Shown piece after piece: positions 1 through 8,908 of a stretch of DNA of 64,000 nt. A program made the translations under genes and the position numbers. The first letter of the stretch is position 1. Each line of letters starts with the position of its first letter. The notes under the pieces are model-generated. The model did not search any database. It saw only the letters and a program-made list of their open reading frames with translations, and was not told the origin of the DNA. The stretch is taken from NCBI RefSeq assembly GCF_014650455.1, contig NZ_BMUZ01000024.1, positions 1 to 64,000 of the forward strand, given 5' to 3'. The DNA is from Streptomyces xanthochromogenes. GTDB taxonomy: Bacteria; Actinomycetota; Actinomycetes; Streptomycetales; Streptomycetaceae.

Positions 1-924
1 GACCCCGGCCGGGCCGGTTTCGCCGAGGTGGAGCTCACCGCGGTGAACGTGAGCTGGTTCGGCGGAACCCGCCAACACCCGTTCACCGTCGCGGTGTTGA
101 GGTCCGGCGACCCGGCTCCGCAGGAGTTGCGCGGCACCTATCTGCAGCCGTCGGTGTTCCCGCGCTGGGTCCTCGCGGTGGGTTCGATCCTGCTGGCGCT
201 GCTCGTGGTGTTCGTCATGATCTGGCTCCGGCACGACACCGGCGTCAAGAGCCAGGCCGCCGAGCAGGCGCCCGCCAAGCAGATACCGCTGCCGCAGGGC
301 TCCCAGAGCCCGCTGCCCTCCGCGCCGCCGTCGCCGTCCAAGGCGCCCGAGCCGCCGCCGTCGGCCCCGGCGCCGCCCGCACCCAAGCCGAAGCCGGAGG
401 GCGGCGGTTCCGGTGGCGGTGGTGGCGGTGGTGGCGGCGGTCCGAAGAAGCCCACGTACGACCCGACCAAGCTGGTCCGCATCCAGTCCGGGCTCGGGAT
501 GTACCTGACGACGGCGACGGACCAGAAGCCGGAGGGGCGGTACGTCTACACGGCGAACGAGATCAAGGACAACCCCACGTGGGACCAGTACTGGTACGTC
601 CGGCCGCTGCCGCGCAACGAGTTCGCCTTCACCTCCTCCTCCGAACCCTGGGCCGTCGCGGACAACACCCGTGAGGGCAACCAGATCCAGATGTGGGGGG
701 CTTCGGGTGGCAAGCCGAGCCTCACGAACGGGCAGATGACCAGCAACCAGAAGTGGTCGATCGAGCCGATCGAGGGGGCGGACGGGTTCGTGCGCCTGAT
801 CAGCAAGGACGGGGCCTGGTGCATGTCCGACCTGTCGCCCAACGACAAGGTGCTCCAGGTGTCGGAGGTCCGCCCCTGCGGCGCCCTCCCCGCCGACCAG
901 CAGCGCTGGCGCATCGTCCCCTAG
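1..924 (+). CDS. Membrane protein with C-terminal ricin-like fold, CisA-like (5' end outside window)
   Basis: The reading frame is open from base 1, so the start lies upstream of the window. The visible part begins with a short cytoplasmic-type beta domain (WFGGTRQHPF), then one membrane helix around VLAVGSILLALLVVFVMIW, a long Pro/Ala/Lys linker, a run of glycines, and a C-terminal domain with three QxW-like motifs (QYWYV, QKWSI, QRWRI) typical of a ricin-type beta-trefoil. Single-span proteins of this layout are found in Streptomyces CIS loci, where CisA is reported to anchor the injection particle to the membrane. The neighbouring AAA+ ATPase and DUF4255 genes support that context. The trefoil should lie outside the membrane and could bind cell-wall sugars. 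The CisA identity is inferred from layout and location. Confidence 0.6.
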   Translation, partial: DPGRAGFAEVELTAVNVSWFGGTRQHPFTVAVLRSGDPAPQELRGTYLQPSVFPRWVLAVGSILLALLVVFVMIWLRHDTGVKSQAAEQAPAKQIPLPQGSQSPLPSAPPSPSKAPEPPPSAPAPPAPKPKPEGGGSGGGGGGGGGGPKKPTYDPTKLVRIQSGLGMYLTTATDQKPEGRYVYTANEIKDNPTWDQYWYVRPLPRNEFAFTSSSEPWAVADNTREGNQIQMWGASGGKPSLTNGQMTSNQKWSIEPIEGADGFVRLISKDGAWCMSDLSPNDKVLQVSEVRPCGALPADQQRWRIVP

Positions 925-936
925 CCCCCTGGGGCT
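923..936 (+). terminator. Short GC hairpin after the CisA-like gene
   Basis: AGCCCC and GGGGCT face each other directly at the stop codon. The loop is only about two bases and no T tract follows, so terminator activity is uncertain. Confidence 0.3.
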
Positions 937-967
937 CCGCCCCGCCCTTCCCCAACGGCCCCCGCGG

Positions 968-1496
968 TCCGCAGACGACAGCGGGTTGAGGGGCGCGGGG
1001 AACTGCGCGAGCAACCACGCACGGTCCGCAGGCGACAGCGGGTTCGGGGGCGCGGGGAACTGCGCGAGCGGCCACGCACGGTCCGCAGGCGACAGGGGGT
1101 TGAGGGGCGCGGGGAACTGCGCGAACGGCCCCCGCGGTCCGCAGGCGAGAACGGGTTCAGGGGCGCGGGGAACTGCGCGAGCAACCACGCACGGTCCGCA
1201 GACGACAGCGGGTTGAGGGGCGCGGGGAACTGCGCGAGCAACCACGCACGGTCCGCAGGCGACAGCGGGTTCGGGGGCGCGGGGAACTGCGCGAACGGGC
1301 CCCTCGGTCCGCAGGCGAGAACGGGTTGAGGGGCGCGGGGAACTGCGCGAGCGGCCACGCACGGTCCGCAGGCGACAGGGGGTTGAGGGGCGCGGGGAAC
1401 TGCGCGAACGGCCCCCGCGGTCCGCAGGTGACAGCGGGGTTCAGGGGCGCGGGGAACTGCGCGAGCGGCCACGTGCGGTCCGCGGCCGAAGGCGGG
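968..1496. repeat. Nine-copy 56-57 bp tandem repeat array
   Basis: The core GGGCGCGGGGAACTGCGCGA recurs with its first base at 991, 1048, 1105, 1161, 1218, 1275, 1331, 1388 and 1445. The period is therefore 56 or 57 bp. Variable stretches between cores alternate between forms such as GCAACCACGCACGGTCCGCAG and CGGCCCCCGCGGTCCGCAG. The array fills the gap between two convergent genes and holds no credible gene. Four more diverged copies lie at 15293-15510. The element resembles dispersed intergenic repeats common in Streptomyces. It is not CRISPR-like, because the unit is G-rich and the spacers are not unique. Confidence 0.9.
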
Positions 1497-1521
1497 GTTG
1501 GGGCCGCGGACCAAGGGGACG

Positions 1522-3501
1522 CTAGGGGGCCCAGGGCATGCCCGTGCCCGGGACGAGGCGGCCGGACTTCACGTACTCGCGGCGCGCACCCGCCCGCACG
1601 TCCGCGACGGACACGGCGGAACCCCGCCCCGCCGCGAGATACCCCGCCGTCACCGCCGCGGAGCGAATCGCCCCGCCCGCAAGCTCGAACTCCTTCGCGC
1701 ACGCGTCGAGTTCCGCGTCGAGATCCGGCTCCTGCGGCACCCCGGCCAGACAACTGCGCCACAGCACGGCGCGCAGCGCCACATCCGGGAACGGGAAGTC
1801 CACCACCAGGTCGAGCCGCCGGGTGAACGCCTCGTCGATGTTGGCCCGCAGGTTCGTCGTCAGGACCGCGATCCCGTCGAACGCCTCAAGCCGCTGCAGC
1901 AGATACGCGCTCTCCAGGTTCGCGTACCGGTCGTGCGAGCTCTTCACCTCCGACCGCTTGCCGAACACCGCGTCCGCCTCGTCGAACAGCAGCACCGAGT
2001 CCGTCCGGTCCGCCTCGACGAAGATCTTCTCCAGGTTCTTCTCGGTCTCCCCGACGTACTTGTCGACCACGGACGACAGGTCGACGACATACATGTCCAG
2101 GCCCAGCTCACCCGCCACGACCTCCGCCGCGAGCGTCTTGCCGGTGCCGGAGTCGCCCGCGAACAGTGCGACCACGCCCCGCCCGCGTCCGCCGCCCGTA
2201 CGCAGCCGCCACTCCCCGAGCACCCTGTCCCGGTGCCGGGCCCGTCCGGCCAGCTCGTGCAGCATGCCGAGGGGTTCCTCGGGCAGGACGAGGTCGCCGA
2301 AGCCGACGGCCGGCCGCACCCGACGGGCGTGCCGGTCGAGCAGCGGTGCCGAGAGCAGCCGGGCGCTCCGCTGGACGTGGGCCAGCCCCACCGGCGTCCC
2401 CTCGAACCCGGCGAGCGCCACCGCGCCCCTCGCGGCCCGCCGCACCTGTCCGGCACCGAGCCGGTAGGGGCCGACGGCCTCCGCCAAGTCGCCTTCGTAT
2501 GAAGGGAGTTCCTCGGTCCAGGCGGTCAGCGGATCGGTCTCGGCCGTCGTGTCCTCCAGGGCGAGCAGGGATGCCCCCGGGGCCCACGTCGGGTCGTACG
2601 GGACGGTCCCGGCGAACACCACGGTCACGTCCGGCACCGCCAACTCCCGCACCAGCGGCCCGGGTTCGTCCGGCAGCTCGACGACGACGGCGGTCCCGGC
2701 GCCGCGCAGCCGCGCCTCGCGCAGCAGGGCGCGGGCCGCGACGGGGTCGGCGCGCTCGGGGCGGTGGCGCAGGACGGACCGCCCGGCGCCGCGCAGGGCC
2801 GAGGTCACCGCGTCCGCGCCGCTCCCGGCCCGCCGCTCGCGCAGATGGACGGCGACCGGTTCCGGGGCGAGCGCGATGCGCGCCGCGAGGCCGTCGGTGG
2901 GTGCGGTCCCGTTCGGCGTCAGCAACTCGACGTGTGCGTCGGCCAGTTGGCCGTCCATCGTGTCGTCGCCCAGCAGGTGGGCCACCACCCGCTCGGGCAC
3001 GCGCAGCGCGCGCCCCGGCAGCGGCCGGTCCTCGTCCTCCAGGGTCACGAGCCCGCCGGTGATCAGCGGTGCCGCCGCGTGCAGCCGGGCCCGTGCGGCC
3101 GGGTCGTGCGGCCCGGTCCCGGCGAGTTCCAGGGCGAGCGCGACCGAGGCCCGGCGGCGGCCCACGTCGTCGTTGAGGTAGCCGTACAGCGGCTCGAAGC
3201 GCCGGTCCACGTCGGGCGCGAGCGCCGCCACGAGGAGCAGCGTGTCCAGCTCGCCGAGTCCGAAGTCCTGTGCGAGCGCCGCCATCCGGTCACCGGGCGC
3301 GGGCGTGAACGAGTGGTCAGGGACCGGGAGTTCGGGGGCCGGGGAGTTGGCAAGGCGGGACGCCGTCTCCGCCGAGACGTACAGGCCCCGCAGCGGGTCC
3401 TGCGCCGTCGGATCGTCGGCGGAACGGGCCTCGACCAGGGCCGCCACCGACGTCCGCAGATGGTCGAGCCGGAGCAGCAGCGCGCGGGCAGCCTCGTTCA
3501 C
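1522..3501 (-). CDS. AAA+ ATPase of the contractile injection system (Cis15-type)
   Basis: This 659-residue protein carries one AAA+ module in its C-terminal third: Walker A GDSGTGKT (449-456), Walker B SVLLFDEADAVFG (502-514), sensor 1 LTTN (547-550), an FTRRLD arginine-finger segment (559-564) and a GGAIRS sensor-2 motif near 609. The first 400 residues are helical and resemble the N-terminal half of ATPases in CIS and phage-tail-like loci, whose exact assembly role is not settled. The GTG start overlaps the stop of the DUF4255 gene by 4 bp, implying coupled translation. Intact catalytic residues indicate an active ATPase. Confidence 0.85.
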   Translation of the reverse strand: MNEAARALLLRLDHLRTSVAALVEARSADDPTAQDPLRGLYVSAETASRLANSPAPELPVPDHSFTPAPGDRMAALAQDFGLGELDTLLLVAALAPDVDRRFEPLYGYLNDDVGRRRASVALALELAGTGPHDPAARARLHAAAPLITGGLVTLEDEDRPLPGRALRVPERVVAHLLGDDTMDGQLADAHVELLTPNGTAPTDGLAARIALAPEPVAVHLRERRAGSGADAVTSALRGAGRSVLRHRPERADPVAARALLREARLRGAGTAVVVELPDEPGPLVRELAVPDVTVVFAGTVPYDPTWAPGASLLALEDTTAETDPLTAWTEELPSYEGDLAEAVGPYRLGAGQVRRAARGAVALAGFEGTPVGLAHVQRSARLLSAPLLDRHARRVRPAVGFGDLVLPEEPLGMLHELAGRARHRDRVLGEWRLRTGGGRGRGVVALFAGDSGTGKTLAAEVVAGELGLDMYVVDLSSVVDKYVGETEKNLEKIFVEADRTDSVLLFDEADAVFGKRSEVKSSHDRYANLESAYLLQRLEAFDGIAVLTTNLRANIDEAFTRRLDLVVDFPFPDVALRAVLWRSCLAGVPQEPDLDAELDACAKEFELAGGAIRSAAVTAGYLAAGRGSAVSVADVRAGARREYVKSGRLVPGTGMPWAP

Positions 3502-4280
3502 CGGGCGCCACCGTCCTTGCCGGCCCCGTCCTTACCCGGGGCGCCCTTCCCGGCCCCACCCTTCCCGGCCCCACTCTTCCCCGAGGCGTCCTTCCCGGCA
3601 CCGCCCTTCCCGGCACCGTCCTGCGGGCCACCGTCCTGCGTACCGGCGTCCTTGCGGGCATCGCTCAGCGAGCCCCGCATCAGACGGGGCTTCGCGTCGG
3701 CGGGGACGCCGTCGCGGCCGCGTACCGTGATGACGCCCTCGGTGACCGGCGGTGCGACCGGGTACACCGGCGTGACCGGGAACGGCGTCGTGATCACCAC
3801 GTCGAGCGAGGGCTTCAGCTCGCCGCCGAGCGCCGACCAGATGTCGGCGAGCGAGCGCGACTCGGCCGGCGGCACCGCGACGGTCAGCGGTATGGACACG
3901 TTGTAGGCGTCGAGCGCGCGCGGCACGAACTCCTGCGGCAGCATCTCGTGCGGCAGCAGGCACGCCAACGCCCCCGAAAGAAGCCGGTGTTCGTCCTCGG
4001 GGCGGCTGGTCCACGCGGTCAGGAGATACGAGAGCCGGTACCAGCGCGGCGGCTGGCGCCTGCGCAGCACCACGCCGTTGGCGTCCCGCTCGGCGTACGA
4101 GCCGCGCTCGCGGCGGGCCACGTCCTCGCGGATGTCGTACAGGTAGGCGTTGAGGGTGGGGGTGTTGCGACGTGCCGCCCAGTCACGGGTGGGGGCCTCG
4201 AAGACGACCTCCCCCGTTCCGTCGGGCAGCGCTCCGCCGCGCAGGATGCGCCGCAGCGCCTCGTCGATTTCGTGGATCAT
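3498..4280 (-). CDS. DUF4255 (Pvc16-like) CIS cap or terminator protein
   Basis: The start is the ATG at 4280, giving 260 residues. The first 180 or so match the DUF4255/Pvc16 N-terminal family: an IDEALRRILRGG opening, a strand set with NTPTLNAYLYDIRED, and RWYRLSYLLTAW. Pvc16 homologues cap the sheath-tube at the end opposite the baseplate in related injection particles. The C-terminus is a low-complexity tail of about 50 residues built from GAGKDG-like repeats, visible in the DNA as repeated CCCTTCCCGGC-type words (3535-3625). It is probably disordered. The gene is translationally coupled to the downstream ATPase. Confidence 0.85.
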   Translation of the reverse strand: MIHEIDEALRRILRGGALPDGTGEVVFEAPTRDWAARRNTPTLNAYLYDIREDVARRERGSYAERDANGVVLRRRQPPRWYRLSYLLTAWTSRPEDEHRLLSGALACLLPHEMLPQEFVPRALDAYNVSIPLTVAVPPAESRSLADIWSALGGELKPSLDVVITTPFPVTPVYPVAPPVTEGVITVRGRDGVPADAKPRLMRGSLSDARKDAGTQDGGPQDGAGKGGAGKDASGKSGAGKGGAGKGAPGKDGAGKDGGAR

Positions 4281-4390
4281 TGAGCCAGTTTCCCGAGTTC
4301 CCGGACACGGCCGCACCGCGGGGTGCGGCGGTGAGTGAGCGGTGCGGGCCCGCGGTGGCCGGGCCGGCCCGGACCGCGAGCCGCGGCGGC

Positions 4391-5068
4391 CTAGATGTAG
4401 CCCTCGCGCAGCGCGTAGGCCACGGCGTGCGCGCGGTTGGTGAGCTGGAGGCGGGTCATCAGGGCGTGCAGGATGTTCTTGACGGTCCGTTCCGAGTAGG
4501 CGAGCTTCTCGGAGATCTGCCGAGTGTCGAGCCCCTCGGCGACCAAGCGCAGCACGTCGACCTCGCGCGGCGCCATCCCGAACAGCGGCGGGGCCGAGGA
4601 CGAGCCCGCGGAGGCGGAGGTGGTCTCCGAGCGGCGCAGGCGGCCCACTTGGACGAGCAGTCGGCTGATCAGGTCCGGCGGCAGCTCTCCCTCGCCGCGC
4701 GCCGCACTGTGCACGGCCTTCAACAGGCGCTGTTCGGTGGCCTGGTGGCGCCACAGGATGGCCCGCACCCCGTATTCCACCACCGTCAGGAGATCGGGTT
4801 CGCGCAGCTCGCGGGCTATGAGCACGACGCGCTGCTCACCGCCGCGCACCACCCGGCGCAGCTCGGCCGACGCGGCGTCGTCGACCTGGTCGACGAGCAT
4901 GACGGCGACCGTGGGGTCGGCGGGACGTCCGTCGGTCTCACGGGCCTCGCGGCTGTCCCGCAGGACTTCCACGGTCGGCTGGTGCTGGAGGTGACTGATG
5001 ACCCCGGCCCGGCTCAGCGGATCGGAGGCGTGAACGGTCACCGTGACACGATTCGCGAGCAATGGCAT
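4391..5068 (-). CDS. LuxR-family regulator with degenerate receiver domain, next to the CIS genes
   Basis: The protein has 225 residues. Residues 1-120 have a receiver-like fold, but the usual acidic pocket and phospho-aspartate are not evident (AVMLVDQVDD at the expected site), so phosphorylation is doubtful. Residues 160-222 form a LuxR helix-turn-helix (PREVDVLRLVAEGL, SERTVKNILHALMTRL). The ATG at 5068 has a good ribosome site, AAAGGA. The gene lies 110 bp upstream of the DUF4255-ATPase pair on the same strand, so it may control CIS expression. Regulators of this type sit in several Streptomyces CIS loci. Confidence 0.8.
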   Translation of the reverse strand: MPLLANRVTVTVHASDPLSRAGVISHLQHQPTVEVLRDSREARETDGRPADPTVAVMLVDQVDDAASAELRRVVRGGEQRVVLIARELREPDLLTVVEYGVRAILWRHQATEQRLLKAVHSAARGEGELPPDLISRLLVQVGRLRRSETTSASAGSSSAPPLFGMAPREVDVLRLVAEGLDTRQISEKLAYSERTVKNILHALMTRLQLTNRAHAVAYALREGYI

Positions 5069-5099
5069 TCCCTGTCCTTTCCTTCCCCGTGCTAACCGA

Positions 5100-5127
5100 C
5101 CGATACAGACTGGTCGGCCCCGATCAA
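5100..5127 (-). promoter_or_regulatory. Possible housekeeping promoter of the LuxR-type regulator
   Basis: Read on the minus strand, TTGATC (5122-5127) and TATCGG (5100-5105) are 16 bp apart and lie 32 bp or more upstream of the ATG. The match to -35/-10 consensus is partial. Confidence 0.3.
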
Positions 5128-5198
5128 CAGCGAATCAACAACCGTTGAATGGGCCACGGATACTGCCAAGAACAGTCGAAGTCGGCAGGAAAAGTGGT

Positions 5199-5231
5199 GG
5201 GGGCCCGGGATCGGTACGATCCCGGGCCCCC
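5199..5231 (-). terminator. Rho-independent-type terminator of metG
   Basis: Perfect 14 bp inverted arms, GGGGGCCCGGGATC (5199-5212) and its complement (5218-5231), enclose a 5-base loop. On the minus strand the stem is followed by ACCACTTTTCC. It lies 19 bp after the metG stop. Confidence 0.8.
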
Positions 5232-5249
5232 ATCCCTCAAGTCGCCGCC

Positions 5250-6830
5250 CTATGCGGGCTTCTCCTCCAGGCGGGGGAAGAGCACCGCGCCCTTGGTGAC
5301 CTTCGCACCCGGAGCCGACGCACCCCAGACGCCCGCGTCCTGGACCCGCTGGCCGGCGAGCGCGCCGAGCGCCGCCTCGGCGCCGAGCGAGTCCCACAGC
5401 TTCTGCGAGGTCTCCGGCATCACCGGGTTGAGCAGCACCGCGATCCCGCGCAGCGCTTCGGCGGCCGTGTACAGGATGGTCGCGAGCCGGTCCCGGCCCT
5501 CGGCCGATTCGTCCTTGGCCACCTTCCACGGCTCCTGCTCGGTGAGGTAGCCGTTGACCTGCTTCACGAAGTCGAAGACGGCCAGGATGCCGCCCTGGAA
5601 GTCGAGTTCGTCGCCGATGCGCCGGTCCGCCTCGGCGACCGCCGTCGCGAGCCCGTCGTGGACGGCCCGCTCCGCGTCCCCGTCGGCGGGCGCGGCGGGC
5701 AGCTCCCCGCCGAAGTACTTGCCGACCATCGCGGCGACCCGGGACGCCAAGTTGCCGTAGTCGTTGGCGAGTTCGGAGGTGTAGCGGGCGGTGAAGTCCT
5801 CCCAGGAGAACGAGCCGTCCTGGCCGAAGGCGATGGCCCGCAAGAAGTACCAGCGGTAGGCGTCCACGCCGAAGTGCGAGGTCAGGTCCTGCGGCTTGAT
5901 GCCGGTCAGATTGGACTTCGACATCTTCTCGCCGCCGACCATCAGCCAGCCGTTGGCCGCGACCCGGCCCGGCACGGGAAGGCCGTTGGCCATCAGCATC
6001 GCGGGCCAGATGATCGCGTGGAAGCGCAGGATGTCCTTGCCGACGAGGTGCACGTCGGCCGGGAAGATCTCCTCGAAACGGGCCTGGTCGGCGCCGTACC
6101 CGACCGCCGTCGCGTAGTTGAGCAGCGCGTCCACCCACACGTAGATGACGTGCTTGGTGTCCCACGGCACCGGGACGCCCCAGTCGAACGTCGACCGGGA
6201 GATCGACAGGTCCTGAAGACCCTGCTTCACGAAGTTGAGCACCTCGTTGCGGGCCGACTCGGGCTGGATGAAGCCGGGGTTCGCCTCGTAGAACTCCAGG
6301 AGCTTCGGGCCGTACTCGCTCAGCTTGAAGAAGTAGTTCTCCTCCTTGAGGAGCTCCACCGGCTTCTTGTGGATGGCACACAGCTGGGTGCCGCCCTCGC
6401 CCTCGATCAGGTCGCCGGGGAGCTTGTACTCCTCGCAGCCCACGCAGTACGGGCCCTCGTAGCCGCCCTTGTAGATCTCGCCCTTGTCGTACAGGTCCTG
6501 GACGAACTCCTGCACCCGGTCGGTGTGCCGCTTCTGGGTGGTGCGGATGAAGTCGTCGTTGGCGATGTTCAGGTGCTCCCAGAGCGGCTGCCACGCCTCG
6601 CCGACGAGCTTGTCGCACCATTCCTGCGGGGTGACGCCGTTCGCCTCGGCCGTGCGCATGATCTTCTGACCGTGCTCGTCCGTGCCCGTCAGGTACCAGA
6701 CCTTCTCGCCGCGCTGGCGGTGCCAGCGGGTGAGCACGTCACCGGCGACGGTGGTGTAGGCGTGGCCCAGGTGCGGGGCATCGTTGACGTAATAGATGGG
6801 CGTGGAAACGTAGTACGTCGGCGAAGGCAT
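5250..6830 (-). CDS. metG: Methionyl-tRNA synthetase
   Basis: This is a class Ia synthetase of 526 residues that charges tRNA-Met with methionine in the cytoplasm. The HIGH motif appears as HLGH (20-23) in DAPHLGHAYTT, and the KMSKS loop is intact (EKMSKSN, near residue 300). A zinc-knuckle region with CVGCEEYKLPGD followed by CAIHKKP lies in the connective insertion, and an alpha-helical anticodon-binding domain follows the catalytic core. The ATG at 6830 was chosen because it opens with the family sequence MPSPTYYVSTPIYYVND and has AGGA about 10 bases upstream. The longer open frame upstream is low-complexity. Single-gene unit with its own terminator. Confidence 0.97.
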   Translation of the reverse strand: MPSPTYYVSTPIYYVNDAPHLGHAYTTVAGDVLTRWHRQRGEKVWYLTGTDEHGQKIMRTAEANGVTPQEWCDKLVGEAWQPLWEHLNIANDDFIRTTQKRHTDRVQEFVQDLYDKGEIYKGGYEGPYCVGCEEYKLPGDLIEGEGGTQLCAIHKKPVELLKEENYFFKLSEYGPKLLEFYEANPGFIQPESARNEVLNFVKQGLQDLSISRSTFDWGVPVPWDTKHVIYVWVDALLNYATAVGYGADQARFEEIFPADVHLVGKDILRFHAIIWPAMLMANGLPVPGRVAANGWLMVGGEKMSKSNLTGIKPQDLTSHFGVDAYRWYFLRAIAFGQDGSFSWEDFTARYTSELANDYGNLASRVAAMVGKYFGGELPAAPADGDAERAVHDGLATAVAEADRRIGDELDFQGGILAVFDFVKQVNGYLTEQEPWKVAKDESAEGRDRLATILYTAAEALRGIAVLLNPVMPETSQKLWDSLGAEAALGALAGQRVQDAGVWGASAPGAKVTKGAVLFPRLEEKPA

Positions 6831-6932
6831 GCGCTGAATCCTATCCGCCGGTGCCCGGGCACCCGCCCGGGATGTCCGGATGCCGGACGGCCTGCAGGCG
6901 CCTGCCGGACGCCCGGCGGACGGGTTCCGGTG

Positions 6933-7011
6933 GTCCGCCGGGGAGCTGTGACGACGGCTGCCCGGCGGGCGGGTGCAGGCCGTCCGCCGGGGAGCTGTGA
7001 CGACGGCTGCC
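6933..7011 (+). repeat. 30 bp direct repeat upstream of the response regulator
   Basis: A 30 bp word starting GTCCGCCGGGGAGCTGTGACG occurs exactly at 6933-6962 and again at 6982-7011. The repeat lies 90-170 bp upstream of the two-component operon, between it and divergent metG. It could be a tandem activator site or a recent slip duplication. Confidence 0.85.
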
Positions 7012-7101
7012 GGAACGCGGAGAGGTTTGCGAAACACCCCCTGTCGTAACAAGGACGCATCCTGGGACGGAAGGGGGCACGTGCACACGAAGGACGAGAA
7101 C

Positions 7102-7755
7102 ATGCGGGTACTGGTCGCCGAGGACGAGGAGGTCCTCGCCGAGCTCGTCGCCACCGGGCTGCGCCGGGCAGGCTTCGCCGTGGACACGGTCTACAGCGGG
7201 GACGCGGCCCTCGCCTACCTGGGCCTGCACGACTACGACGTGGTGGTCCTCGACCGGGACCTGCCGCGCGTGCACGGCGACGAGGTGGCCCGCCGTCTCG
7301 TCGCGGACGCCTCGCGCACCCGCATCCTGATGCTGACCGCGTCCGCCTCCATGGAGGACCGCGTCGAGGGCCTCGACCTCGGCGCGGACGACTACCTGGG
7401 CAAGCCCTTCGAGTTCCCCGAACTGGTCTCACGCGTCCGCGCGCTGCGGCGGCGCAGCGCCCGCCCGGTCCCGCCGGTCCTGGAGCGGCACGGCCTGAGC
7501 CTGGACACCGTGCGGCGCACCGCGCACCGAGACGGCCAAGAGCTCGACCTCTCGCCCAAGGAGTTCGCCGTGCTCCAGATCCTCCTGGAGGCCGACGGCG
7601 CGGCCGTCTCCGCCGAGGAACTCCTGGAGCGCGCCTGGGACGCCAACGCCGACCCGTTCACCGGCGCGGTCCGCGTCGCCATGAGCAAGCTGCGCGGCAA
7701 GCTCGGCGAGCCCGCGCTCATCCGTACCGTCCAGGGCGTGGGGTACGCGCTGTGA
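7102..7755 (+). CDS. OmpR/PhoB-family response regulator
   Basis: The protein has 217 residues. The receiver domain (1-115) has the acidic pair EDE at 8-10, phospho-accepting Asp51 in VVVLDRDLP, a conserved Thr in LMLTAS and a Lys in LGKPF. A winged-helix DNA-binding domain follows (LDLSPKEFAVLQILLEADG, then VRVAMSKLRGKLGEP and IRTVQGVGYAL). The ATG at 7102 has AAGGACG at good spacing. A GTG at 7081 behind GGAAGGGGG is an alternative that adds seven residues. The gene is followed after 13 bp by its likely partner kinase. Confidence 0.93.
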   Translation: MRVLVAEDEEVLAELVATGLRRAGFAVDTVYSGDAALAYLGLHDYDVVVLDRDLPRVHGDEVARRLVADASRTRILMLTASASMEDRVEGLDLGADDYLGKPFEFPELVSRVRALRRRSARPVPPVLERHGLSLDTVRRTAHRDGQELDLSPKEFAVLQILLEADGAAVSAEELLERAWDANADPFTGAVRVAMSKLRGKLGEPALIRTVQGVGYAL

Positions 7756-7768
7756 AGGGACGCCCGCG

Positions 7769-8908
7769 GTGATCAGGGCCCGTATCGCGCTGATCTTCGG
7801 CGGAGTCTTCCTGACGCTCGGCGCCGCGCTGCTCGCCGTCGTCAACCTGCTCTCGCGGGCCGGCACCCAGGAGCAGGCGACCGCGATCGCGACCCGCGCG
7901 ACCACGCTCCGCACGCCGGGGCTGCCCGCCTACTACCGGACCCAGGGCGGCACGGCCCTCGAACCGCTCACCGTCTACCGGCTCAGCGCCGACGTCAGCG
8001 ACGCCGCCTCCGACCAGACCGCACTGTGGTCCACGCTCGCGCTCATCGCGATCGCGCTGCTCGCGGTCGTCGTCGGCTGGTGGACGGCGGGCCGGCTGCT
8101 GCGGCCCGTGCACGTCATGACCGCCCGGGCCCGCAAGCTGACCGCCAGCAATCTGCACGAGAGGGTGGGGGCCGCGGGTCCGGACGACGAGCTGAAGGAA
8201 CTCGGCGACACCATCGACGACCTCCTCGGCCGTCTCGAAGCGGCCTTCGACAGCCAGCGCCGCTTCATCGCCAACGCCTCGCACGAGCTGCGCACCCCGC
8301 TCGCCACCCAGCGCGCCGCGATCCAGATAGGCCTCGACGACGACGCGAGTCCGGCCGACCTCGCCCGCACCCGCACGACGCTGCTCGACAACAACCGGCG
8401 CAGCGAGCAGCTCATCGAGGGACTGCTGATGCTGGCCCGCAGCGAGCGCGGCCTGGAGCGGCGCGAGGAGGTGGACCTCGCGGAGGTCGTGCGGGAGGAG
8501 GCGGCGCGCTACGACACCGTGACGGTGGACGCGGCGCCTGCCGTGGTGCGGGGCAACCGGGCGCTGCTCGCCCGCCTCACCGCGAACCTCCTGGCCAACG
8601 CGGTCACCTACAGCGAACCGGGCGGCCCGGTCGAGGTCACCGTGTACGGGGGCCGGCTCGTGGTGGCCAACCCCGCGGGACCCGAGGTCGCCGCGGACCG
8701 GATTCCCGCCCTGTTCGAGCCGTTCCGGCGGGGCGAGGGGCGGGACCGGATGGGGCCGGGGGCGGGCCTCGGCCTGTCCATCGTGCGCTCCATCGCGGTG
8801 GCCCACGGCGGAACGGCCACGGCGGAGCCCGGCGCCGAGGGCGGGCTCACCGTGACCGTCTCGCTCCCGAAGGCGACGCGGGCGCGCGTTACGGGCGGTA
8901 GGAGCTGA
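7769..8908 (+). CDS. HAMP-containing sensor histidine kinase
   Basis: This 379-residue kinase has a first membrane helix at 5-28, a short extracellular loop of about 55 residues, a second helix near 87-110 and a HAMP linker. The HisKA domain has the phospho-accepting His172 in ANASHELRTP. The ATPase domain shows NLLANAVTYS (N box) and GAGLGLSIVRS (G box). The small sensor loop means the signal cannot be guessed. It forms an operon with the preceding regulator. Its 3' end overlaps the convergent vWA gene by 20 bp, so the two messages are complementary there. Confidence 0.92.
   Translation: MIRARIALIFGGVFLTLGAALLAVVNLLSRAGTQEQATAIATRATTLRTPGLPAYYRTQGGTALEPLTVYRLSADVSDAASDQTALWSTLALIAIALLAVVVGWWTAGRLLRPVHVMTARARKLTASNLHERVGAAGPDDELKELGDTIDDLLGRLEAAFDSQRRFIANASHELRTPLATQRAAIQIGLDDDASPADLARTRTTLLDNNRRSEQLIEGLLMLARSERGLERREEVDLAEVVREEAARYDTVTVDAAPAVVRGNRALLARLTANLLANAVTYSEPGGPVEVTVYGGRLVVANPAGPEVAADRIPALFEPFRRGEGRDRMGPGAGLGLSIVRSIAVAHGGTATAEPGAEGGLTVTVSLPKATRARVTGGRS

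Noticed and set aside
968..1496. CRISPR-like array
   Set aside because: The period is regular, but the spaces between cores repeat one another and the unit is a known style of Streptomyces intergenic repeat. No cas genes are present.
5043..7049. 668-codon plus-strand frame opposite metG
   Set aside because: Antisense shadow of metG. Composition is repetitive and the true gene has all synthetase motifs.
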